A stretch of 64,000 nt of DNA from Rhodococcus erythropolis NBRC 15567 (GTDB taxonomy: Bacteria; Actinomycetota; Actinomycetes; Mycobacteriales; Mycobacteriaceae), in NCBI RefSeq assembly GCF_001552595.1, contig NZ_BCRM01000009.1:173976-237975 (forward strand). The letters are read 5' to 3'. Positions 26,849 to 36,090 of the stretch are shown here, one piece after another (positions within the stretch are counted from its first letter, which is position 1; each line of letters opens with the position of its first letter). Under the pieces are notes generated by a model. It was not told the DNA's origin. It saw only the letters and a program-made list of their open reading frames with translations, and did no database searches. The position numbers were made by a program, and so were the translations under genes.

Positions 26849-27837
26849 TCTGTCGGACGGTAGAAACCGTGAAAGCCCATGCCGCTGTTCGTGGTTCGGA
26901 TGGCGCTGATTTCGACTGGGTCGCCGGCTTCGATCATCTGGCCGCCGCCAATCACCATCGCGACGTGGCCGTCCCAGACCGCGAGGTCGCCCGGCATCAG
27001 ATTGTTCTGATCGACCTGGTTCCCGATTCCCTGTTCCTGAGCCAACCTCGGAATATCGACTCCGGCCTGGCCGTACGCCCATTGCGTCAGACCACTGCAG
27101 TCCAGACCGACTCCGGGTGTCGTGCCTCCCCAGGCGTACGGGACACCCTGTTGAGTAAGCGCGTTGCGTACGGCAGCAGCGGCCTCGGCGTTCGGTGCGG
27201 TGGCAATCGAGCCGTCGGGAAGTTCGACCTCTACTCCACCGACGGAACCAGAACCACCGACGGAACCGGAACCACCGACGGAACCGGAACCACCCACCGA
27301 ACCGGAGACTCCAGGTGCGGGATCGGGTATCGGGACGGACGGGACGAGGGCGGACATCTTGTCGGTCGACCCCGCCAGCTCACCGCGTACCCGCTCGATA
27401 ACCGATACCGCGCGTCCGAGGTGCTCCAACGCGGCCGACAACAACATCAATTGGCCCGTCGGTGTCATCAGCGTCGGCCCGGCCTTGATCGCGAGTGTCA
27501 GAAACGACTGGAGAATCTCACCGAGTTCGGTCATTCCCGCGTACACGGACGTTGTTGCTTCGTCCACGACGCCGGCGATGTCGGTCCCACGATCGGCGAG
27601 GTTTCGCGTCGACGTCTGCGTCTGCTCGGTTTTGGTCACCGCAGCGGTGAGTGCCGTGGACGAGCTCTGAGAGGACGCCAATTCGCTCAGAGCAGCGCTT
27701 CCCAATTGGTATGCGATCTCGAGGGCGTCCGTAGCGATTCGGATGCCGACGTCGGGTCCACTTGCGCTGGGGACGCCAGTCCCGACAATGTCGACCAGAT
27801 CGATGATCGGTCGTGCGAGTGCGTCGACGTCGATCAT
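26845..27837 (-). CDS. NlpC/P60 (C40) peptidoglycan endopeptidase with helical N-terminal domain
   Basis: The 330-residue protein has a helical N-terminal region (about residues 1-165), a low-complexity linker with four SGSVGG repeats (178-201), and a C-terminal C40 domain. The catalytic cysteine is C247 in DCSGLTQWAY and the histidine H291 in DGHVAMVIGG; E303 could be the third polar residue. It should cut peptide bonds in cell-wall stem peptides. No signal peptide is visible, so export would need another route, and the overlapping upstream gene encodes a type VII substrate-like protein. Overlaps of four bases with both neighbours show strict coupling. Confidence 0.8.
   Translation of the reverse strand: MIDVDALARPIIDLVDIVGTGVPSASGPDVGIRIATDALEIAYQLGSAALSELASSQSSSTALTAAVTKTEQTQTSTRNLADRGTDIAGVVDEATTSVYAGMTELGEILQSFLTLAIKAGPTLMTPTGQLMLLSAALEHLGRAVSVIERVRGELAGSTDKMSALVPSVPIPDPAPGVSGSVGGSGSVGGSGSVGGSGSVGGVEVELPDGSIATAPNAEAAAAVRNALTQQGVPYAWGGTTPGVGLDCSGLTQWAYGQAGVDIPRLAQEQGIGNQVDQNNLMPGDLAVWDGHVAMVIGGGQMIEAGDPVEISAIRTTNSGMGFHGFYRPTE
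27235..27306 (-). repeat. In-frame 18-base tandem repeat (four units)
   Basis: Four 18-base units encode SGSVGG x4 (residues 178-201) in the linker of the NlpC/P60 protein. The middle units are nearly identical in DNA, so copy number may vary between strains by slippage without breaking the frame. Confidence 0.85.
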
Positions 27838-28148
27838 GAGCGTGCGGCTTCAGCGAGAGTCGTTCGTACCGATTCCTCGGAGTCGAGATAGACGGCGTGA
27901 GCGTCGCGGGTGGCTGACTGGACGCTGGAGATCACAGCGGACAGTCGATCGATGTCGTCGATGTGCGCTTGCTGTGCTCGGCTCGCGACATCGACGAAGT
28001 CGCCGCCGATCAGCCCCAGCACAGTGGACAGAGCCAAGTGATCGCCACCCGCCGCGTCCTGTCGCGCTTGCGCGACGTTGTCGGCAACAGTGCCCAACCG
28101 CGTGGCGAACTCCGCGATGCTTTCAGTGTCCAGATCCAGATTTGTCAA
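27834..28148 (-). CDS. EspC-like type VII secretion substrate candidate (DUF2580-like)
   Basis: The 104-residue all-helical protein has a helix-turn-helix outline and a YLDSE motif (Y87-x3-E91) near the C-terminus. This matches the Y-x3-D/E secretion signal of type VII (ESX) substrates. Length and helical pattern fit the EspC/DUF2580 group. It leads the overlapping four-gene cassette with the NlpC/P60 peptidase. No EccC ATPase or other ESX core gene is in the window, so any secretion must use machinery elsewhere. It is divergent from upp across 75 bases. Confidence 0.65.
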   Translation of the reverse strand: MTNLDLDTESIAEFATRLGTVADNVAQARQDAAGGDHLALSTVLGLIGGDFVDVASRAQQAHIDDIDRLSAVISSVQSATRDAHAVYLDSEESVRTTLAEAARS

Positions 28149-28223
28149 CTTGTCTTCCCCCCGTTGCGCTTACTCCTTCTTGGACGCCGCGCGGGGTGCT
28201 CCGGTTCCCGAGGAACTATTCTG

Positions 28224-28853
28224 ATGGTCATGCAAACGCACGTAGTCGACCATCCGCTCGCGGCGGCCCTCTTGACGACAATGCGTGATGCACGCAGTGA
28301 GAACGCAACTTTTCGTTCCGCACTTCGCAGGCTCACGCACATGCTGGTCTACGAGGCCATGCGTGACGCGGAGGTCGAGGAGTTTCCGGTCGACACCCCG
28401 GTAGCAGCGACGACGGGCATCCGGCTCGCGAAGCCGCCGTTGTTGGTACCCGTGCTGCGGGCCGGTCTGGGCATGGTCGAACAGGCGAGTGCGCTGATTC
28501 CGTCGGCCGGCGTCGGCTTTGTCGGAATGGCACGTGACGAAGAGACTCATCAGCCGGTTCCGTACCTCGAATCCCTGCCTGCGGATCTGTCCGGTATCCC
28601 GGTGTTCGTGCTCGATCCGATGCTCGCCACCGGTGGCTCGATGGTGCACACCATCGACTTGCTGGTTGCGCGTGGCGCGACGGATGTCACGGCAGTGTGC
28701 GTCGTGGCCGCTCCGGCCGGCGTCGACGCGCTGGCAGCGTCCGGCCACCCGGTTCGTCTGGTCATCGCGAGCATCGATGACGGACTCGACGAGAACGCTT
28801 TCATCGTCCCCGGTCTCGGTGACGCCGGCGATCGGCAGTTCGGACCCCGCTAG
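28224..28853 (+). CDS. upp: Uracil phosphoribosyltransferase
   Basis: The 209-residue enzyme has [12 protein letters not shown], the [14 protein letters not shown]-binding loop and a C-terminal GDAGDRQFG uracil-binding segment. It makes UMP from uracil and PRPP. The start is one of two ATGs (28224 or 28230); GAGGA about nine bases upstream favours 28224. Its stop codon shares the palindrome CTAG with the stop of the convergent phosphomannomutase gene. It is part of the salvage region also holding cdd, deoA, add and punA. Confidence 0.96.
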   Translation: MVMQTHVVDHPLAAALLTTMRDARSENATFRSALRRLTHMLVYEAMRDAEVEEFPVDTPVAATTGIRLAKPPLLVPVLRAGLGMVEQASALIPSAGVGFVGMARDEETHQPVPYLESLPADLSGIPVFVLDPMLATGGSMVHTIDLLVARGATDVTAVCVVAAPAGVDALAASGHPVRLVIASIDDGLDENAFIVPGLGDAGDRQFGPR

Positions 28854-30442
28854 AGCGAAAGGGCGAAGGTTCGGAGTTCCGCCAGCCGGGCCTTCGCCTG
28901 CTCTAGTGCGTTCGCGAGGTCGTCGCGGTTCGCCACCGGGACGACAACTTCGAGATAACACTTGAGCTTGGGCTCGGTTCCGGACGGTCGAACAACCACG
29001 CGGATCGACGGCCCGTCGAATATCACTGCGTCGGTGCGCATACCACCGCGAACCAGGGACAAGTCCTCGGTCGTGACCGGCTCACCCGCGAGTTGGCCAG
29101 GAGGATCGGCGCGTAGTCGTTTCATCATTTCGGCGATGTCGCTCAAATCCTCGACGCGGCGGGATACTTGGTCCCCGCGATGCAGTCCGAATTCGACGGC
29201 ATAGTCGCCTAGAACGTCCAACAGGGTTCTGTTGCTGCCCGCGAGGGTGGCAGCCAAGTCGGCCACCAGAACGGCAGCTGAGATTCCGTCCTTGTCCCGC
29301 ACCACATCCGGATCGACGCAGTGCCCGATCGCTTCCTCGTAGGCGTAGACGAGTCCGTCGCCGGCGCGCGTGAGCCACTTGAATCCGGTGAGTGTCTGCG
29401 CAAACCTGGCTCCGCGAGCTTTCGCCAACTTCGAGAGCAGAGTCGAGGAGACGATCGTCGTCGCCACCAACGAATCTCCGGGCGCCGTGTGCAGTACGTG
29501 GTCGGCCAGGAGCACCCCGGTTTCGTCGCCGCGCAACATGCGCCACTGATCACCGTCGCGAACTCCGACGGCGCAGCGGTCGGCATCCGGGTCGAGTGCG
29601 ATCGCCAGATCCGCGTCGACACTTCGGGCAAGGGCGAGCAGGCGGTCTGCGGCGCCAGGCTCTTCGGGATTGGGGAACTCGACGGTCGGAAACGTGGGGT
29701 CGGGATCGAACTGCTCCGCCACGACGTGCAGGTCCTCGAATCCTGCTGCTCGCAGAGCCGCGGTCGCAGTCTCCCCGCCGACGCCGTGCATTGCCGTGAG
29801 CGCAATCCGGATCGAGCGGGCGTCGCCGTGCGGGAGGGTCGCGATGCGGGCGATGTACTCCTCGACCAGAGAATCGTCGGCCGGAATCACCGATGCTCGC
29901 GCGACGTCGGCGGCACCACCGATGCGGGCGATCTCGCTCTCGATTTCACGATCGGCGGGGGAGACGAGTTGCGCTCCGCCCGAGAGATACACCTTGTAAC
30001 CGTTGTCGGCGGCAGGATTGTGGGAGGCAGTGATCTGGATACCTGCCGCTGCCCCGAGCCTGCGCACCGCGAACGCCACCAGCGGTGTCGGCAGTGGGCG
30101 GGGGAGCAGGGTCACCTCGAACCCGGCCGCTGCCATGACCTCGGCGGCCGCGAGAGCAAATGCCTCTGAACCGAGCCGGGCGTCGCGGCCGACCACAACG
30201 CGGGACCCGCCCTGGCAGCGAGCTGTCAGCCAGGCCGCCAGACCGGCCGTGGTCCGGATGACGACCGCGAGGTTCATGCCGTTGGGTCCGCCGCGCACCG
30301 GCCCGCGAAGCCCAGCAGTGCCGAACGTCAGTGGTGCGGAAAAGCGTTCGGCCAGTTCATGTTCGGAAAGGGCGGCTAATTCTGTGCGGGTAACTGGGTC
30401 CGGATCGGCGTCGATCCACTCGGTGACGTTCAGTGGTGTCAC
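28850..30442 (-). CDS. pmmB: Phosphomannomutase/phosphoglucomutase (PmmB-type)
   Basis: The 530-residue alpha-D-phosphohexomutase has the active-site TASHNP (138-143, phosphoserine S140), the metal loop DPDADR (284-289) and the phosphate-binding RPSGTEPK near the end. It interconverts hexose-1- and -6-phosphates, or pentose phosphates given its position beside punA. In that role it would turn ribose-1-phosphate from nucleoside phosphorolysis into ribose-5-phosphate. Its start overlaps the punA stop by four bases, which supports that coupling. Confidence 0.9.
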   Translation of the reverse strand: MTPLNVTEWIDADPDPVTRTELAALSEHELAERFSAPLTFGTAGLRGPVRGGPNGMNLAVVIRTTAGLAAWLTARCQGGSRVVVGRDARLGSEAFALAAAEVMAAAGFEVTLLPRPLPTPLVAFAVRRLGAAAGIQITASHNPAADNGYKVYLSGGAQLVSPADREIESEIARIGGAADVARASVIPADDSLVEEYIARIATLPHGDARSIRIALTAMHGVGGETATAALRAAGFEDLHVVAEQFDPDPTFPTVEFPNPEEPGAADRLLALARSVDADLAIALDPDADRCAVGVRDGDQWRMLRGDETGVLLADHVLHTAPGDSLVATTIVSSTLLSKLAKARGARFAQTLTGFKWLTRAGDGLVYAYEEAIGHCVDPDVVRDKDGISAAVLVADLAATLAGSNRTLLDVLGDYAVEFGLHRGDQVSRRVEDLSDIAEMMKRLRADPPGQLAGEPVTTEDLSLVRGGMRTDAVIFDGPSIRVVVRPSGTEPKLKCYLEVVVPVANRDDLANALEQAKARLAELRTFALSL

Positions 30443-31236
30443 AGCTGCTCGACCAGTTGACGCAGCAGCACTCCCATCCGGGCCGCCGATGCTTTGCCTG
30501 CCGCCAGCACTTCCTGATGGTCGAGCGGGGCGCCCGTGATTCCGGCGGCCAGATTGGTGACCATGGAGATGCCGAGAACGCGGGCGCCGAGCGCGCGGGC
30601 CGCGATGGTCTCGTGAACCGTCGACATGCCGACCAGATCGGCGCCGAGTGTACGAAGCATTCGAATCTCGGCCGGAGTCTCGTAGTGCGGACCGGGAAGC
30701 CCGGCGTAAACACCCTCGGCAAGGTCCGGGTCGATCGAGCGAGCCAGCGCGCGCAGTTCCGGCGAATAGGCGTCGACCAGGTCGACGAACTCTGCGCCGA
30801 CGAGGGGAGAGCGGGCCGTCAGGTTCAGGTGGTCACTGATCAGCACCGGTTGACCGACTGTGTAGTTTTCGCGAATACCGCCGGCCGCATTGGTGAGGAT
30901 GACCGTGTCGGCGCCGGCAGCAATGGCTGTCCGGACCGGGTGGACGACGGTACCGAGATCGTGGCCCTCGTATGCGTGCGCGCGCCCGAGCAGCAGCAGG
31001 ACTTCGGTGTTTCCGACGCGCACCGAACGAATGGTGCCCGCGTGACCGAGCGCGGACGGTGGGGCGAAGCCAGGAAGATCCGCCATCGAGACTTCGGCTG
31101 TCACGTCCGCACCGGCGTCGCCGAACACGTCTGCGGCATCGGTCCACCCCGACCCGAGCACGATGGCGACTGACGGTGACGAAGAGCCAGTCATGGCGGA
31201 CAGAGCAGCGGCGGCGGCCTCGGCGATCGTTCCCAT
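30439..31236 (-). CDS. punA: Purine nucleoside phosphorylase
   Basis: The 265-residue enzyme has the phosphate-binding [14 protein letters not shown], the purine-site TNAAGGI and [13 protein letters not shown], all typical of trimeric purine nucleoside phosphorylases acting on inosine and guanosine. It releases the base and (deoxy)ribose-1-phosphate, which the coupled phosphohexomutase can use. The ATG at 31236 is chosen over an upstream in-frame codon because it gives the family's usual short helical N-terminus. The equivalent M. tuberculosis gene is called deoD (Rv3307). Confidence 0.93.
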   Translation of the reverse strand: MGTIAEAAAAALSAMTGSSSPSVAIVLGSGWTDAADVFGDAGADVTAEVSMADLPGFAPPSALGHAGTIRSVRVGNTEVLLLLGRAHAYEGHDLGTVVHPVRTAIAAGADTVILTNAAGGIRENYTVGQPVLISDHLNLTARSPLVGAEFVDLVDAYSPELRALARSIDPDLAEGVYAGLPGPHYETPAEIRMLRTLGADLVGMSTVHETIAARALGARVLGISMVTNLAAGITGAPLDHQEVLAAGKASAARMGVLLRQLVEQL

Positions 31237-31303
31237 GTGAGCAACCCTACTGAGGAGTCGGGTCGGTTCGCCGGGTGAGTTGGCGGGCGTTACTCTCCCA
31301 TCC

Positions 31304-32002
31304 ATGCCTTATCTCGAACGCGACGGCGACGTATTCATCCTGTACCTCGGCAACGAGGGCGAAACGGACAACGAGAACCGCTTCGGCCCTGAGTGGATCG
31401 ACGCTGTTCACAGCAAGTTGGACGAGGTCGAAGCGCACGAGGGGCCCGCAGCCCTGGTGACCACCGCGACGGGCAAGTTCTACACGAACGGCCTGGACAC
31501 GACGTGGATCTTCGGCAATCTCGACGGTCTGCCCGGCTACCTGGACAAGGTCCACACCATCTACAGCCGTTTGTTGACCTTCCCGATGGCCACGGTCGCG
31601 GCCGTGCAGGGGCACGCGTTCGGCGCCGGCGCCATGCTCGCGTCCTCACACGATTTCCAGATCATGCGCGCGGACCGCGGCTTCTACTGCCTCCCCGAGG
31701 TCGGACTGAACATGCCGTTCACTGTCGGCATGTCAGCACTGTTGAACAGTCGTCTGCCCAAGCAGACGGCAGTCGACGCGATGACGACGGGGCGTCGATT
31801 CGGCGGCGCCGACGCGCTTGCTGCCGGCATCGTGCAGGAAACGGTCGACGGCGACGGAGTACTCGCCGCAGCAGTGACCAAGGCGTCGGCACTGACGTCG
31901 ACTCACGGCAAGAACTTGGCGGGAATCAAGGCAGGCATCCACCGCGATGCTCTTGCGGACCTCGCTCAGGTGACTGACAAGAGCAACTTCTCCTTCGGGT
32001 GA
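31304..32002 (+). CDS. Enoyl-CoA hydratase/isomerase (crotonase) family protein
   Basis: The 232-residue crotonase-fold protein has the oxyanion-hole segment [16 protein letters not shown], a [12 protein letters not shown] segment and a helical tail ([10 protein letters not shown]). Length is slightly below the usual 255-260. The usual glutamate pair is not obvious: E at LPEVGL is present, the other is replaced in GAGAM. It may act as a delta3,delta2-enoyl-CoA isomerase rather than a hydratase. It starts divergently from punA and is followed by the amidohydrolase genes after 12 bases. Confidence 0.8.
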   Translation: MPYLERDGDVFILYLGNEGETDNENRFGPEWIDAVHSKLDEVEAHEGPAALVTTATGKFYTNGLDTTWIFGNLDGLPGYLDKVHTIYSRLLTFPMATVAAVQGHAFGAGAMLASSHDFQIMRADRGFYCLPEVGLNMPFTVGMSALLNSRLPKQTAVDAMTTGRRFGGADALAAGIVQETVDGDGVLAAAVTKASALTSTHGKNLAGIKAGIHRDALADLAQVTDKSNFSFG

Positions 32003-32014
32003 GACAATGATCGC

Positions 32015-33175
32015 GTGAACCAGAATGTCGACAGCGCAGTCAGGTCCGTAGAGGCCGATCTGATTGCGCTGTCGCATTCGATTCACAGCGATCCGGAACT
32101 TGCCTTCGAGGAGTTCCGCAGCGCTGCCAAAGTGTCGGACCTGCTGGCGCAGCACGGTTTCGCGGTCACTCACGGGATCGTCGATCTGCCGACGGCATTC
32201 GATGCCACCTACGGCAGTGGAGAGTTGGTCATCGCGATCTGCGCCGAGTACGACGCGCTGCCCGAGATCGGTCATGCCTGTGGGCACAACATCATTGCCG
32301 CCGCCGCGGTCGGGGCCGGCATCGCGTTGGCTACCGTGGCCGACGAACTGGGGATCACAGTCCGAGTGATCGGTACTCCCGCGGAGGAAACCGGTGGCGG
32401 CAAAGTTCTGATGCTCGAGCGTGGTGCATTCGACGGCGTCGGCGCGGCCATGATGGTTCATCCAGGACCGATCGACATCATCGGTGCCACCTCGCTGGCC
32501 CTGGCGGACATCGCCGTCAGCTATCACGGTCGCGAAGCGCACGCCTCTGCTGCGCCGGAATTCGGTCGTAATGCCGCCGATGCCGCGACGCTCGCGCAGG
32601 TGGCGGTCGGACTGTTGCGCCAGCACCTCCAGCCAGGGCAACAGATTCACGGAATCGTCAGTGATGGCGGCACTGCTCCCAACATCGTTCCGGCTCGGTC
32701 CGAACTGCTGTACTACCTGCGTGCCGAGACGGCCGCGTCGTTGGCCAATCTGTCCGAGCGTGCCGACGCCTGCTTCGCCTCGGGCGCACTCGGCACCGGA
32801 TGCACCCACGAAATCCGCACGGTATCGCCCACTTACACCGAGTTGACCCCCGATCCGTGGCTGGCGGCGGCGTACCGTGAACAGATCGTCGACCTCGGGC
32901 GGGTGCCACTGGCAGCGGAATGGGAGCGCTCCCGTCCACTGGGTAGTACGGATATGGGTAATGTGACCAATGTGATTCCGGGAATTCACCCGGTCATAGG
33001 CTTGGATTCATCGGGGGCAGTGACACATCAGCCGGAGTTCGCGGCCGCGTGTATCACCACCTCCGCAGATCGAGCGGTAGTCGACGGTGCAATTGCGTTG
33101 GCCCGCACTGCTCTCCGGGTAGCGTCCGATCCAGAACAACGCGCCCGTCTGTTGGAAGGGGTAGATCGCCGGTGA
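32015..33175 (+). CDS. M20 family amidohydrolase/peptidase (AmiB1-like)
   Basis: The 386-residue M20D-type zinc hydrolase has HSDPELAFEE, CGHNII (metal Cys/His), PAEETGGGK (catalytic glutamates) and a late SSGAVTHQPEFAAA histidine segment. It cleaves N-acyl amino acids or amide substrates in the cytoplasm. The GTG start lies 12 bases after the crotonase stop. Its stop overlaps the next M20 gene by four bases. The tandem pair corresponds to amiB1/amiA1 of M. tuberculosis by position. Confidence 0.85.
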   Translation: MNQNVDSAVRSVEADLIALSHSIHSDPELAFEEFRSAAKVSDLLAQHGFAVTHGIVDLPTAFDATYGSGELVIAICAEYDALPEIGHACGHNIIAAAAVGAGIALATVADELGITVRVIGTPAEETGGGKVLMLERGAFDGVGAAMMVHPGPIDIIGATSLALADIAVSYHGREAHASAAPEFGRNAADAATLAQVAVGLLRQHLQPGQQIHGIVSDGGTAPNIVPARSELLYYLRAETAASLANLSERADACFASGALGTGCTHEIRTVSPTYTELTPDPWLAAAYREQIVDLGRVPLAAEWERSRPLGSTDMGNVTNVIPGIHPVIGLDSSGAVTHQPEFAAACITTSADRAVVDGAIALARTALRVASDPEQRARLLEGVDRR

Positions 33176-34320
33176 ACGCGGCAATCGACACGTGGATTCA
33201 CGCGCACACCGACGACCTAGTCGCGTGGCGTCGACACATCCATGCCAACCCGGAGTTGGCTCGCCGCGAATACGCGACCACCGAATTCGTCGCGACCCGC
33301 CTCACCGCCGCTGGGCTGTCGCCGAAGATCCTTCCCGGTGGCACCGGACTCACGTGCGACATCGGACCTGAGGGGCCGCGAATCGCACTTCGCGCCGACA
33401 TGGACGCTTTGCCGATGCAGGAGGCGACCGGGGCGACGTATTCGTCCACGGTCCCCGGTGTGTCTCATGCATGCGGGCACGACGCCCACACCACCATCCT
33501 GCTCGGCGCCGGATTGGCTCTGGCCACGCTGCCCGAACTTCCCGTCGGGGTTCGGCTGATCTTCCAGCCCGCCGAGGAAGTCATGCCTGGTGGTGCACTC
33601 GACGTCATCGCTGCCGGCGCGCTCGATGGTGTGTCCAGAATCTTTGCTCTGCACTGCGATCCGCGACTCGAGGCAGGCCAGGTCGGAATGCGTCTTGGCG
33701 CGATCACCTCTGCTGCAGACACGATCGAGGTCGTTCTCGACTCTCCGGGTGGGCACACGTCGAGGCCGCACCTGACCACGGACCTCATCTACGCACTCGG
33801 CACAGTCGTGACCGGGCTGCCGGGAATGCTCAGCCGTCGTATCGATCCGCGTACCGGCACCGTGATGGTGTGGGGTGCGGTCAGTGCAGGTCAGGCGCCC
33901 AACGCGATTCCGCAGACCGGCATGATGACGGGCACGGTACGTACCGGCGATCACGACACGTGGGAGTTGCTCGAACCGCTCGTGGAAGAAATCGTCCACG
34001 GACTGCTCGCGCCCACCGGAGTTCGCTACCAACTCAACTATCGTCGCGGAGTGCCACCGGTCGTCAACGACGAGGTGTCCACTCGGATGTTCGAGGACGC
34101 CATCGCGACCGTCGGACAAGATGCTTTGGCGGACACCCCGCAATCCGGTGGTGGCGAAGACTTTTCGTGGTACCTCGAAACCGTGCCGGGTGCCATGGCG
34201 CGGCTCGGCGTGTGGTCGGGTGAAGGCGATCAGCTCGACATCCACCAACCCACTTTCGATCTCGACGAGCGTGCACTCGGCGTCGGTGTGAAGGTTCTGA
34301 CGAGCCTGGTTCTGGGATAG
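33172..34320 (+). CDS. M20 family amidohydrolase/peptidase (AmiA1-like)
   Basis: The 382-residue paralogue of the upstream gene has HANPELARREY, ADMDALPMQE, SHACGHDAHTT (metal ligands), FQPAEEVMPGG (catalytic glutamates) and GGGEDFSWYL with a C-terminal HQPTFD. It is closer to canonical N-acyl-amino-acid/hippurate hydrolases than the upstream copy. GTG at 33172 overlaps the preceding stop, with GAAGGGG ahead. Different metal-loop sequences suggest the two enzymes split different amide substrates. Confidence 0.87.
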   Translation: MNAAIDTWIHAHTDDLVAWRRHIHANPELARREYATTEFVATRLTAAGLSPKILPGGTGLTCDIGPEGPRIALRADMDALPMQEATGATYSSTVPGVSHACGHDAHTTILLGAGLALATLPELPVGVRLIFQPAEEVMPGGALDVIAAGALDGVSRIFALHCDPRLEAGQVGMRLGAITSAADTIEVVLDSPGGHTSRPHLTTDLIYALGTVVTGLPGMLSRRIDPRTGTVMVWGAVSAGQAPNAIPQTGMMTGTVRTGDHDTWELLEPLVEEIVHGLLAPTGVRYQLNYRRGVPPVVNDEVSTRMFEDAIATVGQDALADTPQSGGGEDFSWYLETVPGAMARLGVWSGEGDQLDIHQPTFDLDERALGVGVKVLTSLVLG

Positions 34321-34375
34321 TTCCGGTTCCCGTCGGGGGTACCGTTTTTCGTGTCGTTCGAGTGAAGGTACGGGC

Positions 34376-35452
34376 ATGTCCATAGGTGTGGGAGTGCGAA
34401 TCGGCACATTGGTGTCGACGGCTGTAGTTGCGTCCAACGATCCGGGTTCGGCCGATCCGGTGGTGTTGGTCAGGGACACGATTCTCAATCAACGCAAGGA
34501 CGGAACGACCGTGCTCGGCGGTACCGAGCAATTGGGTGCCGGCCGTGAATTCTCGGAATCATGGTCAGGTTTTGTCGGCCGTGTGGGGGACCCGAGTGGC
34601 GTCTCCGGAACGGCCGATACCCGTTACCGCGCCGAGGATTTGGTGGCGACGTCGATTCGCTGCCTGTTGCAGGAATGCGAGCCGCTGCCCGATCGTGGTG
34701 GTCGAAGTGGGGGAGCGCCCGACATCGTCGCGACCTACCCGTCGCGCTGGGACTCGTCCACAGCGGCCCTCATGCAGGATTCACTGGTCTATGCAGGCCT
34801 CGAGCGTGTCACTCTCGTCTCGGACGCCGAGGCGGTCTCGGCGTGGTTCGAGTCGGAAATCGCGGCACTCGCCGGCACGCTCATCGGCATCTATCACGTC
34901 GATGACACCGGGGCCGCGGTCACGTTGGTGCGTTCGGGCGTCGCCGCCGGTCGCGCATTCGGCTTCGCCGGCGACGGGAGTTCACCGAGTTCACGCCTCG
35001 CGACGGCACTGGGTGCGTTCGGTTGGATGCCGGAGAACCTGGACGCCGTAGTCGTCACCGGTGACGGAGAACCGGCGACAGACAAAGCAGCCATGATGTC
35101 CATAGCGGCCGGAATCGCCGAAAAGCTCGGTGTCAGATGTGAACTCGGGCCCGGACCGGAGCAGTCGGCCGCGCTGGGAGCCGCAATTCTGGCTGCCGGA
35201 TTCACCTCGACGTCGCACACGATCGTTCCGATCGGTTTGCCGCCTTCACACGACGTGACGGAGGTGTTCGACACTCTCGGACGTGAGAAGGTGGCGACTG
35301 AAACTGCAACCGGGGTGGCAACAGTCGAGCCGGAAACTGCAGTTGTCGCAGGCGAATCGGAGTCACGCGGTTCCAAGCGTGTGCTCATCGGCCTGACGAT
35401 TGTGGTGGTACTCGCAGCACTGGCAGTGCTCGCGTATTTCCTGCTGCTTTGA
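34376..35452 (+). CDS. Degenerate Hsp70/actin-ATPase-fold protein with C-terminal membrane anchor
   Basis: The 358-residue protein follows the Hsp70 plan in weak form. GVGVRIGTLVSTA replaces the first phosphate loop, VTLVSDAEAVSAWFES resembles the EP-A segment, GIYHVDDTGAAVTLV replaces the second phosphate loop and AVVVTGDGEPATDKAAM the adenosine motif. The acidic and threonine residues needed for ATP hydrolysis are mostly missing. A single C-terminal helix (VLIGLTIVVVLAALAVLAYF) anchors it with the globular part cytoplasmic. No J-protein or client is evident. A membrane-tethered pseudo-ATPase sensing or scaffold role is a guess. Confidence 0.65.
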   Translation: MSIGVGVRIGTLVSTAVVASNDPGSADPVVLVRDTILNQRKDGTTVLGGTEQLGAGREFSESWSGFVGRVGDPSGVSGTADTRYRAEDLVATSIRCLLQECEPLPDRGGRSGGAPDIVATYPSRWDSSTAALMQDSLVYAGLERVTLVSDAEAVSAWFESEIAALAGTLIGIYHVDDTGAAVTLVRSGVAAGRAFGFAGDGSSPSSRLATALGAFGWMPENLDAVVVTGDGEPATDKAAMMSIAAGIAEKLGVRCELGPGPEQSAALGAAILAAGFTSTSHTIVPIGLPPSHDVTEVFDTLGREKVATETATGVATVEPETAVVAGESESRGSKRVLIGLTIVVVLAALAVLAYFLLL

Positions 35453-35465
35453 GCAGGACAGCTAT

Positions 35466-35936
35466 CTAATCGGTAACACCGTTACCCGGACCCACGTTGC
35501 GGCTGTTTCTCGTCCGCAACTCTCGCACGTACTCGGCCGGCGCTCCGGCAATCTCGGCGGCGTCGGCCATCACGCCGATGTAGCGGGCCGACGGCAGTCC
35601 GCCTTCGTACGCATCCATGACGTAGAGCCAAGCGAGCACCGCATCGCCTGCGGTGTCGACCCGCACGCGGATCTTGCGGTGCAGACCGAGTTCGGCACCT
35701 TCCCAGCGGTCCAGACTCACTTCGTCCTCTTCCGGGACGTCGTAGAGGACCACGAAAACACTGGAATCGGGGTCTTCGACCACGGTGGCGAGAGCCCCCT
35801 CCCAGCCGAGGTCCTCGCCGCTGAAGGTCAGGCGCCAGCCTCGCAGCCACCCTGTCCCGGACATGGGCGAGTGTGGGCAGCGCAACAACATCTGCTCGGG
35901 ATGCATGTTGGAACCGTAGGCGGCATAAATCGACAC
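35466..35936 (-). CDS. Gamma-glutamylcyclotransferase family protein
   Basis: The 156-residue protein opens with SIYAAYGSNMHP, the YGSN phosphate-like loop of gamma-glutamylcyclotransferases. It has FVVLYDVPEEDEVSLDRWEG, in which a glutamate acts as base, and an AYEGGLPSARYIGVM segment. Such enzymes release 5-oxoproline from gamma-glutamyl peptides or amines. GTG at 35936 is the only start that keeps the YGSN strand. It is divergent from lpdA, the order of Rv3304/Rv3303c as recalled. Confidence 0.78.
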   Translation of the reverse strand: MSIYAAYGSNMHPEQMLLRCPHSPMSGTGWLRGWRLTFSGEDLGWEGALATVVEDPDSSVFVVLYDVPEEDEVSLDRWEGAELGLHRKIRVRVDTAGDAVLAWLYVMDAYEGGLPSARYIGVMADAAEIAGAPAEYVRELRTRNSRNVGPGNGVTD

Positions 35937-36090
35937 GGGCGCAAGCCTAAACCGTGGTCCGAGGGTGTGGCGAAGCGGACCACCGGACGCAAGTAATCTG
36001 GTACAAGCACTGCGCGACACGTGGTGCTCGAATAGCGTGACACTGGTCGACGGGAGACCCCTGCCGGCCACGCGAGGACTTGGAGGACAC

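Noticed and set aside
27235..27306. Short direct repeats that might suggest a CRISPR array
   Set aside because: Units are contiguous 18-mers with no spacers and stay in frame within the peptidase gene.
28850..30442. Phosphohexomutase read as a glmM or pgm gene
   Set aside because: Length, DPDADR/TASHNP arrangement and overlap with punA favour the PmmB-type neighbour of nucleoside salvage.
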